Shown here: positions 7,528 to 13,518 of the stretch, in pieces
Layout of the letters: each line of letters begins with the position of its first letter
Numbering within the stretch: the stretch's first letter is position 1
Assembly (NCBI GenBank): GCA_910586755.1
Contig: CAJUJM010000052.1
Location: 1-15,727 of the forward strand
Direction of reading: 5' to 3'
Length of the DNA stretch: 15,727 nucleotides
From: an uncultured Lachnospiraceae bacterium
Lineage (GTDB): Bacteria > Bacillota > Clostridia > Lachnospirales > Lachnospiraceae
Program-made: the position numbers and the translations under genes
Notes under the pieces: generated by a model
The model's input: only the letters and a program-made list of their open reading frames with translations
Told to the model about the DNA's origin: nothing
Database searches by the model: none

Positions 7528-7534
7528 TCCGCAA
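7506..7534 (-). promoter_or_regulatory. Sigma-A promoter of the BMP/ParB-like to uppP operon
   Basis: On the minus strand, TTGCGG (7529-7534), a 17-base spacer and TATAAT (7506-7511) make a good vegetative promoter. Transcription should start near 7499, giving an untranslated leader of about 55 bases before the ATG at 7444. It is the only strong promoter I see for the seven-gene run. Confidence 0.7.
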
Positions 7535-7540
7535 CTTGTA

Positions 7541-7578
7541 TTTACTTTAAAAATCCCGCCGCCGGTTAGGCGGCTCAT
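7541..7578. repeat. GC-rich palindromic repeat, full copy, inside a gene end
   Basis: TTTACTTTAAAAATCC is followed by the stem GCCGCC (7558-7563), a 5-base loop, GGCGGC (7569-7574) and TCAT. It matches the copy at 15508-15544 nearly base for base outside the loop. Read on the minus strand it is a GC hairpin followed by TTTTTAAAGTAAA, so it may also serve as a terminator for the TfoX-like gene. It supplies the last codons and the stop of that gene. Confidence 0.75.
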
Positions 7579-7819
7579 CAACACTCTCTATTACGAAATG
7601 TGCCTTAGCGCCTGTATAGGGCGCTCCCTCCTGGCAATCCGGGCAAATCTCTGCTCCCGCTTTCGTCTTTTTTACAAAAAACTGATTGTCGCAGATGACA
7701 CCGATAATTTTTTCATTACAATAAATGCCGTATTCCCCAAACATCTTTTTGTACGTAATCTGGCCCGCGCCTCCTATTTGTTCACACACATATTCCACAA
7801 AATCCAAATTCGAAGCCAT
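7547..7819 (-). CDS. TfoX N-terminal domain protein, 3' end replaced by repeat
   Basis: The product is 90 aa and matches the TfoX_N domain (TfoX/Sxy-like). The features are MASNLDFVEYVCEQIGG, then YKKMFGEYGIYCNEKIIGVI, then FFVKKT. I chose the ATG at 7817-7819 because AGGAGGAA (7827-7834) lies seven bases upstream; the frame extends to 7891 without a good site. Family members normally continue past the ESVD position with a helix and a basic PKPKK-like tail. Here the frame passes into the palindromic repeat and reads EPPNRRRDF before a TAA that belongs to the repeat. About 20-25 residues are therefore likely lost. The protein may still fold, since the missing part is C-terminal, or the gene may be decaying. 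The role is unknown; TfoX_N proteins in Firmicutes are not clearly tied to competence. Confidence 0.8.
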   Translation of the reverse strand: MASNLDFVEYVCEQIGGAGQITYKKMFGEYGIYCNEKIIGVICDNQFFVKKTKAGAEICPDCQEGAPYTGAKAHFVIESVDEPPNRRRDF

Positions 7820-7875
7820 AAATACCTTCCTCCTCTTTCTCGTAACACTCCGTATCTCAGCCTGGATATACAGAC

Positions 7876-7884
7876 AGTATACCA
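7876..7884 (-). promoter_or_regulatory. Extended -10 promoter of the TfoX-like gene
   Basis: TGG followed by TATACT on the minus strand (7876-7884) is a good extended -10 element about 57 bases before the ATG. The -35 region at 17-base spacing (TTCCAC) is poor, which is tolerated with an extended -10. Confidence 0.5.
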
Positions 7885-7963
7885 TGTTCACCAGGTTCGT
7901 GGAAGGCCTGACTGAATGTTCAGGTATATTTTCTTTTACTTCTTTTTCTCTTTTCCTGAAAAC

Positions 7964-9307
7964 TTATCCGGCCCAAACAGGCAAATTGCTGTAAGCCAGC
8001 AGCAGAAACGTTACACAGCCGAATATTACGGAGCGGCGGATGGCCCAAACCTGTTTTTTCCAGTTTTCCAGCATCAGCAATACGAAGGTTACCAAAAGAA
8101 CTGTCATAAACCAGGTGGTAAAAACACGCTTAAAGGTCAGTCCATAGCCTGCAATATAAAAGCCCATACGGAACATAGCCAGGCCGATAAATGCCAGGGT
8201 CTGAACCCCAAGGAAAGAAAGCAGCAGCTTTTTCCTTCCCTCTGTCCCGCTTCCTTCCGGCCAATACCATTTCACAAAAGAAAATATTCCGAAATTAATG
8301 GCGGCAATCCAGCAAAGCTGGAAGAATCCCTCTCTGGCATAGGCGCTTCTTAGCAGCTCTCCTTTTCCGATAGCGGAAAGCGCCCTGGGAACGGCCGCCA
8401 GCTTTACCAGGAAAAACACTCCGTAAAGAGCTAAAAAAGCCAGCAGAAACGCGGTGAGCATGGCAGCAGGAAGACTGGGGTGTTTCGCCTCCGGTTTCTC
8501 TTCTTTCTGATAAGCGCCATAGATTAACCCGAACAAATAACAGCAGATAATCATTGCAGTGATTCCCCGGATGACCCCGTCAATATTCCTCAGAAAGCCA
8601 TTGAGCCAATACGAAAGCCCCTCTAACACACCGGACGCAGCGGCGGAAAATTCCGGATCCGCCCCCATAAGCAGGCCTGCCGCTATGGCAACAAAGGGGA
8701 TGCTGAGAAGAAGCCCTGACACAGCCTGTTTTAATTTCCTGCTGCTTCGCCGGCTGCTCTCAAACAGACAGGCAAATAAATTTCCCAGGGTTCCAAACCA
8801 TTTTCCAAAGCAGCAAATAGGCAAAACAAAAAAACCTCTGGCCAGGTCCGTCAGCCCTCTCTCGTTGAGACAGCCGTCCAAACGGCTGTTTGATGCAGCC
8901 AGCACCCAGTATACCGCCGCCCCGTGAAGAAACAGAACCACATATCCTGTAATATCCTGTTCCCTTTGACCTCCAAATATTCCCACCCAGAGAGCCGCCG
9001 CCACAGTAAAAATCAGATATAATCCGGCATCCCTGTCCGGCTTTCCCGGCCAAACTGCCTTTCTTCCATAAAAAGAAGCTCCGGCAAATACAGCAGTAAA
9101 CAGGCATAGAACGCCATTCCAGCCTATCCGGCTTAAAAGGAAATCTGAGTAACTTCCTGTTATCATCCCACTGTAAAGCCAACCGGCAATCAGCAATATC
9201 CCGGCCAGAATCCACTCCTTTTTCCGTGGAATCTGCGGTACATTTTCCTGAATCACGTCTCCTGGTTCATTCTGTTCTATTACGTCTCTTGATTCATTCT
9301 GTTCCAT
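7964..9307 (-). CDS. DUF4173/DUF4153-like polytopic membrane protein
   Basis: The 447-aa protein has an acidic cytoplasmic head (about 1-30), then roughly ten hydrophobic segments (from 32-50, 63-80 and 96-112 through to the C terminus). It contains the SAYAREGFFQL motif (321-331) typical of DUF4173-type proteins, followed by YGLTFKRVFTTWF. No function is established for the family. The start ATG at 9305-9307 has AGGAGG seven bases away, placed inside the last codons of the preceding regulator gene. The two genes overlap by 14 bases, so translation is coupled. It follows a DUF2975 gene and a small HTH gene, a combination often seen in Firmicutes. The first codons form a 27-bp tandem duplication (9251-9304). 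The exact DUF assignment is less certain than the membrane topology. Confidence 0.75.
   Translation of the reverse strand: MEQNESRDVIEQNEPGDVIQENVPQIPRKKEWILAGILLIAGWLYSGMITGSYSDFLLSRIGWNGVLCLFTAVFAGASFYGRKAVWPGKPDRDAGLYLIFTVAAALWVGIFGGQREQDITGYVVLFLHGAAVYWVLAASNSRLDGCLNERGLTDLARGFFVLPICCFGKWFGTLGNLFACLFESSRRSSRKLKQAVSGLLLSIPFVAIAAGLLMGADPEFSAAASGVLEGLSYWLNGFLRNIDGVIRGITAMIICCYLFGLIYGAYQKEEKPEAKHPSLPAAMLTAFLLAFLALYGVFFLVKLAAVPRALSAIGKGELLRSAYAREGFFQLCWIAAINFGIFSFVKWYWPEGSGTEGRKKLLLSFLGVQTLAFIGLAMFRMGFYIAGYGLTFKRVFTTWFMTVLLVTFVLLMLENWKKQVWAIRRSVIFGCVTFLLLAYSNLPVWAG
9251..9304. repeat. 27-bp tandem duplication in the start of the DUF4173-like gene
   Basis: Two adjacent 27-bp units (9251-9277 and 9278-9304) differ at four positions. 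They encode EQNESRDVI and EQNEPGDVI, directly after the start Met. The duplication is in frame, adds an acidic repeat to the N-terminal tail, and also includes the overlap with the HTH gene stop. Confidence 0.8.
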
Positions 9308-9515
9308 TATGATTCCTCCTATATTCTAAAATGTCCCCTGGCTGGCAATCCAGAACCTTGCAGATTTCTTCCAGGGTGGAAAACCGGACTGCTTTGGCTT
9401 TTCCTGTCTTTAAAATAGACAGGTTGGCCTGGGTGATCCCGATTTTTTCCGCCAGTTCTCCGGAGGACATTTTTCGCTTTGCCATCATCACATCTAAATT
9501 TACAACTATGGGCAT
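9294..9515 (-). CDS. Small XRE-type HTH regulator (YozG-like)
   Basis: The 73-aa protein is almost entirely a Cro/C1-type helix-turn-helix domain: MSSGELAEKIGITQANLSIL (residues 16-35), followed by STLEEICKVLDCQPGDIL, the usual third to fifth helices. It has no ligand domain. Such small regulators pair with DUF2975 membrane proteins, and here the DUF2975 gene is immediately upstream: its TAG stop forms part of the TAGGAGG site for this gene, eight bases from the ATG at 9513-9515. Coupled production suggests the membrane protein controls or holds the regulator, but this is inference. Its likely target is the promoter at 10020-10048. Confidence 0.9.
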   Translation of the reverse strand: MPIVVNLDVMMAKRKMSSGELAEKIGITQANLSILKTGKAKAVRFSTLEEICKVLDCQPGDILEYRRNHNGTE

Positions 9516-9527
9516 TGCCAGTCCCTC

Positions 9528-9980
9528 CTAAATAGTAAAGTCGTTTTCATCCTTCAATTCTTTGGCCTTTTCAAAAGTGTTTTTAATTACCCGGATCAGC
9601 AGCCCCATAAATACCATGAGGCCGGAGGCAATCCCCCAGAAAAGGTAATAGCAGGTTGACGCCAGGGTCACAGCTGCTACCGCAAAGCACATCCAGGAGA
9701 TCCCGCGGAGGCTTCGGATGTTTTCTGCCGTAAATACCTTCTCTTCCCCGATATTTACCACCAGCCCCCACAACTTCCACAACAGGATACCCACAGGTAC
9801 GGCGCAGATATAAATGGTAGCCATAAAAAGCCCCGGTATCAGATCCTCTGCCGTGTAGCTTACCGCTACATACTCCCGGACCAGAACCGGACAGGTGAGC
9901 ACGGTGGCAATGTAGGCTATCCCGAACAAAATAATGCAGATTTTAGTTAGAATAATAGAGTTTTTATGTGTCCAGTCCAT
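9528..9980 (-). CDS. DUF2975 membrane protein
   Basis: The 150-aa protein has four hydrophobic segments (about 10-30, 48-70, 92-112 and 113-130) and the WGLVVNIGEEKVFTAENIRSLR element (70-91) characteristic of DUF2975, then a charged tail. The function is not known. It is the first gene of a three-gene operon with the HTH regulator and the DUF4173-like protein. TAAGGAGG lies five bases before the ATG at 9978-9980, and a strong promoter lies about 40 bases upstream. Family context suggests a membrane partner of the HTH protein. Confidence 0.88.
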   Translation of the reverse strand: MDWTHKNSIILTKICIILFGIAYIATVLTCPVLVREYVAVSYTAEDLIPGLFMATIYICAVPVGILLWKLWGLVVNIGEEKVFTAENIRSLRGISWMCFAVAAVTLASTCYYLFWGIASGLMVFMGLLIRVIKNTFEKAKELKDENDFTI

Positions 9981-10019
9981 GTAGGCCTCCTTATTTTGCT
10001 TTTCTTTGGATTTATGGGG

Positions 10020-10048
10020 AGTATACCATAGATATTCTTGATTTTCAA
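10020..10048 (-). promoter_or_regulatory. Sigma-A promoter of the DUF2975-HTH-DUF4173 operon
   Basis: On the minus strand TTGAAA (10043-10048), a 17-base spacer and TATACT (10020-10025) form a near-consensus promoter. The predicted start near 10013 gives a leader of about 33 bases before the DUF2975 gene. The flanks are very AT-rich. Confidence 0.8.
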
Positions 10049-10077
10049 TATTTTTTTATTGTTTTTCGATAAATTTA

Positions 10078-10110
10078 AAAGCTGCCCGCTTTTTCATACC
10101 GGACAGCTTT
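10078..10110 (-). terminator. Intrinsic terminator of the ABC permease gene
   Basis: An 11-position stem (10078-10088 with 10100-10110), with one G-U wobble in minus-strand RNA, encloses an 11-base loop. It is followed on that strand by TTAAATTTAT. It lies about 50 bases after the permease stop and just ahead of the next promoter, so it separates the ABC cassette from the DUF2975 operon. Confidence 0.75.
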
Positions 10111-10161
10111 CTACGTAATGTGATAGCTTTGATTATATCTTAATTATTATATTTTCACTAT

Positions 10162-10920
10162 TCAAAGCTGTTTTTTATTGAAAAGCCGAATAGCAACCAG
10201 CAATCCGAAAATGGATAAAATGATTGAAATGAAGGCGGGTATCACAAATTCTGCCGGAATAACCTCACCGGAAATTAAATCTATATTTTTTGATGTTAAG
10301 ATGAACGGGTTAAATTTCTCAATCGGTTCAATCATTTCAAGCAAAGATATAAGGGCAACAATACCGCCCGTAAAGAGTATGCTTGTGAAAATCTGCTTAA
10401 ATATCACACACCCAATCATCAGAATACTCAAATACAGGAAACCGGCTATCCAAAGCGAAAATGCGGCTAAAGCAACATTTGAAAGGTTGGTATTATTCCA
10501 TAAGAGGGCTGTGTAGCCGTATGCCGCAACATAGGCAATCCAATAGCTTATTGTCATAAGAGTGGCGGCTACTGTATATTTTGCAAGAATAACAGCTTTA
10601 CGGGATAATCCCTTCGTAATCATTAAAACTAACGTTCCTTTAGAATATTCATTTGATAGACAGCTTCCAAACAAAATGATAAATGCACTGAAACCAACAC
10701 TGGAAATATTCTTGTAAAATTGTTTCCATGCGTCCAAAGCCACTGGTTCAGAAGTCATTTCCATATCTGCGGCTAAAGCCGATAAAATCTCCGGCGTAAA
10801 TTTTGCAAGAAACGCGCTCATAATACCAAAAATCAGAAAGACTGCAAACAGGACAATAAAACGATAATTCTTCATGTTTTCTGTAAATTCTTTTTTCACA
10901 AAAGCAATATATCCTTTCAT
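10162..10920 (-). CDS. ABC-2 type transporter permease
   Basis: This 252-aa protein has about six membrane helices (roughly 20-38, 74-89, 111-135, 148-172, 176-196 and 225-245). It carries the conserved cytoplasmic SNEYSKGTLVLMITKGLSRK region (89-108) seen in ABC-2 permeases that contact the ATPase. An extracytoplasmic loop follows TM1. It probably dimerises and works with the ATPase encoded immediately upstream, whose stop overlaps this start by four bases. The substrate is not evident: peptide, drug or ion export (NatAB-, antimicrobial peptide-type) are all possible. Base composition is low in GC compared with flanking genes, as for the rest of this cassette. Confidence 0.9.
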   Translation of the reverse strand: MKGYIAFVKKEFTENMKNYRFIVLFAVFLIFGIMSAFLAKFTPEILSALAADMEMTSEPVALDAWKQFYKNISSVGFSAFIILFGSCLSNEYSKGTLVLMITKGLSRKAVILAKYTVAATLMTISYWIAYVAAYGYTALLWNNTNLSNVALAAFSLWIAGFLYLSILMIGCVIFKQIFTSILFTGGIVALISLLEMIEPIEKFNPFILTSKNIDLISGEVIPAEFVIPAFISIILSIFGLLVAIRLFNKKQL

Positions 10921-11834
10921 TTCACTACCTCCAAAAACAGACTTTCAAGGGACGGCTCCATCAGCTCTATTTTTACGGGGCAAATTCCTGTTTCCGCAAG
11001 TACATGAAACAAGGTTTTCTGCACGCTTGCCATATCGCGGCCATGTAAAATAAGTTCCCTGTTATTTTCTTCGGAATGAAGTAACAATGGCTCTATGGAT
11101 TTTTGTTTCTTGAAAAGCTTTAAATCTTTATCTGCCGAAAATTCTAAAAGCAAGCTGTCGTGTCCATGCAAAGTCTTAATTTCTGCGAGTGTTCCAGTGA
11201 CAGCGATTTTTCCCTCATTCAAAAAAGCGGCATGGTCGCAAATACGCTCTACATCAGAAAGAATGTGAGTGGAAAATAACACCGTCGTCGTTCCACTTAT
11301 TTTATAAAGAATATCCAAAATCTCTTTTCTTCCTACAGGGTCAAGCGCGCTTGTCGGTTCGTCACAAATCAGTAATTTCGGCTGTGCGAGCAATGCCTGT
11401 GCAATTCCCAATCGTTGCTTCATGCCGCGAGAAAATCCGCCGATTTGCTTTGTAACACCATTTAAGCCGACAAGGGGGAGAAGTTCTTCACTCCTTTTTG
11501 ATATTTCAGCTTTTGATAGACCAATGACTTCTCCGCTTAGCTTTAGATACTGTATCGGCGTCATATAGTTATAAAATTCTGGAACGTCCGGCAAATATCC
11601 GATATATTGATTTGTTCTTGTCTGCCCAAAGCAAACAGACTCATTGCAGACGTGGATTTCTCCGCTGTCGGGCTGTAATAGTCCTAATACCATTTTCATG
11701 GTCGTTGTTTTGCCGGCTCCGTTTTTTCCTATGAAACCAAAGATACTTCCCTCCGGTACAGACAGATTGAGATTATCAATAATTTTTTGCTTTCCAAAAC
11801 TTTTCGATAGGTTTTGTATTGTGAGGACGTTCAT
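10917..11834 (-). CDS. ABC transporter ATP-binding protein
   Basis: This 305-aa protein has a complete nucleotide-binding domain: Walker A GKNGAGKT (36-43), a signature of the FSRGM type (134-138) in place of LSGG, Walker B LLICDEP (154-160) and the H-loop His190 in STHILSD. About 90 extra C-terminal residues form the usual small domain of ABC-2 exporters in the CcmA/BcrA/NatA group. It couples ATP hydrolysis to transport by the permease encoded next. It is first in its transcript, with GGAAAGGGG before the ATG at 11832-11834 and a palindrome-covered promoter. A regulator gene lies directly upstream in the same direction, behind a terminator, so the transporter can be controlled separately from the regulator. 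Confidence 0.93.
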   Translation of the reverse strand: MNVLTIQNLSKSFGKQKIIDNLNLSVPEGSIFGFIGKNGAGKTTTMKMVLGLLQPDSGEIHVCNESVCFGQTRTNQYIGYLPDVPEFYNYMTPIQYLKLSGEVIGLSKAEISKRSEELLPLVGLNGVTKQIGGFSRGMKQRLGIAQALLAQPKLLICDEPTSALDPVGRKEILDILYKISGTTTVLFSTHILSDVERICDHAAFLNEGKIAVTGTLAEIKTLHGHDSLLLEFSADKDLKLFKKQKSIEPLLLHSEENNRELILHGRDMASVQKTLFHVLAETGICPVKIELMEPSLESLFLEVVK

Positions 11835-11897
11835 TTGTTCTACCCCTTTCCAAAGGCAAAATAAGGTGTTATACTTCTATATTTTATCGTTTTAATA

Positions 11898-11926
11898 ATA
11901 TTATCATAATGATAATATAAAGTCAA
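11898..11926 (-). promoter_or_regulatory. Promoter of the ABC genes with 21-bp palindromic operator
   Basis: On the minus strand TTGACT (11921-11926), a 17-base spacer and TAATAT (11898-11903) form a good promoter. A perfect inverted repeat occupies 11898-11918: arms ATATTATCAT and ATGATAATAT around one central base. It covers the -10 box and most of the spacer. A bound dimer would block RNA polymerase. The half-site GATAATATT recurs at the -10 region of the regulator gene's own promoter, which points to that regulator as the ligand. Confidence 0.78.
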
Positions 11927-11932
11927 TAAGAA

Positions 11933-11953
11933 ACCGCCCCAACATGGGACGGT
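11933..11953 (-). terminator. Intrinsic terminator of the regulator gene
   Basis: ACCGCCCC (11933-11940) and GGGACGGT (11946-11953) pair over eight positions in minus-strand RNA with one U-G wobble and a 5-base loop. TTTCTTATT follows. It starts five bases past the regulator stop and directly precedes the -35 box of the ABC promoter. Confidence 0.7.
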
Positions 11954-11957
11954 CATT

Positions 11958-12503
11958 TTATTTGTCTGTATTTTCTGCCGGGGATACGATCACACCTATC
12001 GTCCGCAACTTACGTTTTGAGTTAGGTCCATTGTTTTTTACTGTGCTGATTATCTGAGAAATGCTTGTTACAAGAGAAGTCAATTCATCATCAGAGAGAT
12101 ATATTGGGGAAAGAGAAAATCCCGTCATATCTTTTTTGATATCGATATTCGGAGATTGACAATAATCTTGAAACTGCTTTGCAAATCCAAAGATATACTG
12201 CATAAAATACTGCATATAAAGCTCGCCGGAATTTTCCTCCACCATAGTTTCCATATTGCTGCTGATGTCGTATGCAAGGGAATAAGTTTTTTCTACTGTA
12301 CCGCGTACCTGTGTTTCTTCTACCACCTGCAAAATGCCATCGCTCAACATTTTTTTGAGATGCCGGTATAGGGTAGCTTGAGGAATATCATTATAGGTAT
12401 CGGCTAAATGTTTCGCCGTTGCTTTCCCTTGCGAATGTATTTCCAGCAACAGTTTACATTTTACCGGATTTGTTATACAATCCATAAGGTTATCTGTCAT
12501 CAT
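11958..12503 (-). CDS. Winged-helix transcriptional regulator (ArsR/HTH_20-like)
   Basis: The 181-aa protein has an N-terminal winged helix (about 5-75): PVKCKLLLEIHSQGKATAKH, then the recognition part IPQATLYRHLKKMLSDGILQ, and a wing with RGTVEKTYSL. A C-terminal helical region of about 100 residues is probably for dimerisation or ligand binding. Two adjacent ATG codons are possible. The first (12501-12503) is only three bases from AGAGGA and the second is six, so the product may begin one residue later. It sits upstream of the ABC genes, with a terminator and a palindromic operator between them. I infer it represses the transporter and possibly itself. The inducer is unknown. Confidence 0.85.
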   Translation of the reverse strand: MMTDNLMDCITNPVKCKLLLEIHSQGKATAKHLADTYNDIPQATLYRHLKKMLSDGILQVVEETQVRGTVEKTYSLAYDISSNMETMVEENSGELYMQYFMQYIFGFAKQFQDYCQSPNIDIKKDMTGFSLSPIYLSDDELTSLVTSISQIISTVKNNGPNSKRKLRTIGVIVSPAENTDK

Positions 12504-12529
12504 TCGTCCTCTTGTGTTGATATATAAAA

Positions 12530-12558
12530 ATATTATCCTTTTGATACTAAAAAATCAA
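12530..12558 (-). promoter_or_regulatory. Promoter of the regulator gene
   Basis: Minus strand TTGATT (12553-12558), 17 bases, TAATAT (12530-12535). The -10 region includes GATAATATT, the same half-site as in the ABC operator, and TTGAT...ATCAA forms a short inverted repeat across the -35 side. This layout fits autoregulation. Confidence 0.65.
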
Positions 12559-12600
12559 CCGACACCTTGAATGTATCAGCATACTTATCTGTTCTCCTTT
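12547..12600 (-). other. Orphan ribosome binding site and 11-codon dead-end frame after metA
   Basis: Just after the metA stop, AAAGGAGA (12593-12600) is followed 10-11 bases later by ATG (12580-12582). That frame, MLIHSRCRLIF, stops at 12547-12549, in the start of the AT-rich cassette. The initiation signal looks real but no gene follows. I read it as the leftover start of a gene that once followed metA, cut off by insertion of the ABC/regulator cassette. A small real peptide is less likely. Confidence 0.45.
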
Positions 12601-12609
12601 TTTCAAATC

Positions 12610-13518
12610 TTACCGCCATTCATAAGGCGTGGTCTGATATACATAAAAATTCAACCAATTGGTATACAGCGTATTGGCTGTGCTGCGCCACATCAAGGGA
12701 GGTACGGAAAAGGGATCGTTGTCCACATAGTAATTTACCGGAAGAGCCGGATTCAGGCCCTTTTTTAGATCCCGATGGTATTCGTTATTTAAGGTCATCC
12801 TGTCGTACTCCGGATGGCCCTGGACAAATATCTGGCTCCCATCCTGATTCATCACCAGGAAAATGCCGGCCTCATCTGACTTAGCCACAATCTTCAGATC
12901 CTTCACCTTGCGGATATCCGCCTCCCGCACCTCAGTGTAGCGGGAATGGGGGGCATAGAAATAATCGTTAAAGCTTCGGACAAGGGGAAGTTTCCGATCC
13001 AGCACTTTGTGGCTGTAAACACCGGACAGCTTGGTCTTTCTCTGGTATTTGGGGATCCCGTAGTGGTAATAAAGCCCTGCCTGGGCCCCCCAGCAGATGT
13101 GCATAGTAGAGGTAACGTGGGTCTTGCTCCACTCCATAATGCTTACCAGCTCCGGCCAGTAATTGACTTCCTCATATTCCAGATTCTCCACCGGCGCACC
13201 GGTAATAATCATGCCGTCGTAGCGGTTCTGTTTAATCTGGTCAAAGGTAATATAGAACTTGTTAAGATGGCTGGCCGAGGTATTCTTGGATACGTGGCTG
13301 GACATCATCAGATAGGTGCACTCAATCTGAAGAGGCGTATTGGACAGGGCCCGAAGGAGCTGAGTCTCCGTCTCTTCCTTTAAAGGCATCAAATTTACAA
13401 TCAGGATTTCCAGGGGACGGATGTCCTGGCTTACCGCCCGGTCTTCATCCATCATAAATATATTTTCCGATTCCAGGACTGCCCGGGCGGGCAGATCATT
13501 TTGTATTTTAATGGGCAT
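12610..13518 (-). CDS. metA: Homoserine O-acetyltransferase, MetA family
   Basis: This cytoplasmic enzyme acylates homoserine, the first committed step to methionine. It has 302 aa, the normal MetA length. Catalytic residues fall at the classic positions: Cys142 in HICWGAQAGLY, and His235 and Glu237 in GHPEYDR. Residue 111 is Glu (GAPVENLEYEEV). In this family Glu111 marks acetyl-CoA use, as in Bacillus cereus, whereas Gly111 marks succinyl-CoA use, as in E. coli, so the product is probably O-acetylhomoserine. The start ATG at 13516-13518 has AGGGAGAC upstream. It overlaps the ligA end by 11 bases, so the two are co-translated. No methionine riboswitch or T-box is visible before the pair. No terminator is seen after it, consistent with a disturbed downstream region. 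Confidence 0.95.
   Translation of the reverse strand: MPIKIQNDLPARAVLESENIFMMDEDRAVSQDIRPLEILIVNLMPLKEETETQLLRALSNTPLQIECTYLMMSSHVSKNTSASHLNKFYITFDQIKQNRYDGMIITGAPVENLEYEEVNYWPELVSIMEWSKTHVTSTMHICWGAQAGLYYHYGIPKYQRKTKLSGVYSHKVLDRKLPLVRSFNDYFYAPHSRYTEVREADIRKVKDLKIVAKSDEAGIFLVMNQDGSQIFVQGHPEYDRMTLNNEYHRDLKKGLNPALPVNYYVDNDPFSVPPLMWRSTANTLYTNWLNFYVYQTTPYEWR

Noticed and set aside
7890..7963. Terminator after the DUF4173-like gene
   Set aside because: Only a 5-bp CCTGA/TCAGG inverted repeat is present, without a following T-run; too weak to call.
7916..8353. Plus-strand frame of about 145 codons opposite the DUF4173-like gene end
   Set aside because: It has no ribosome binding site and no recognisable domain, and is rich in Lys/Gln from the antisense of hydrophobic codons.
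8760..9215. Second minus-strand frame inside the DUF4173-like gene
   Set aside because: It overlaps the coherent membrane protein entirely, is Cys/Gly/Arg-rich and lacks a start signal.
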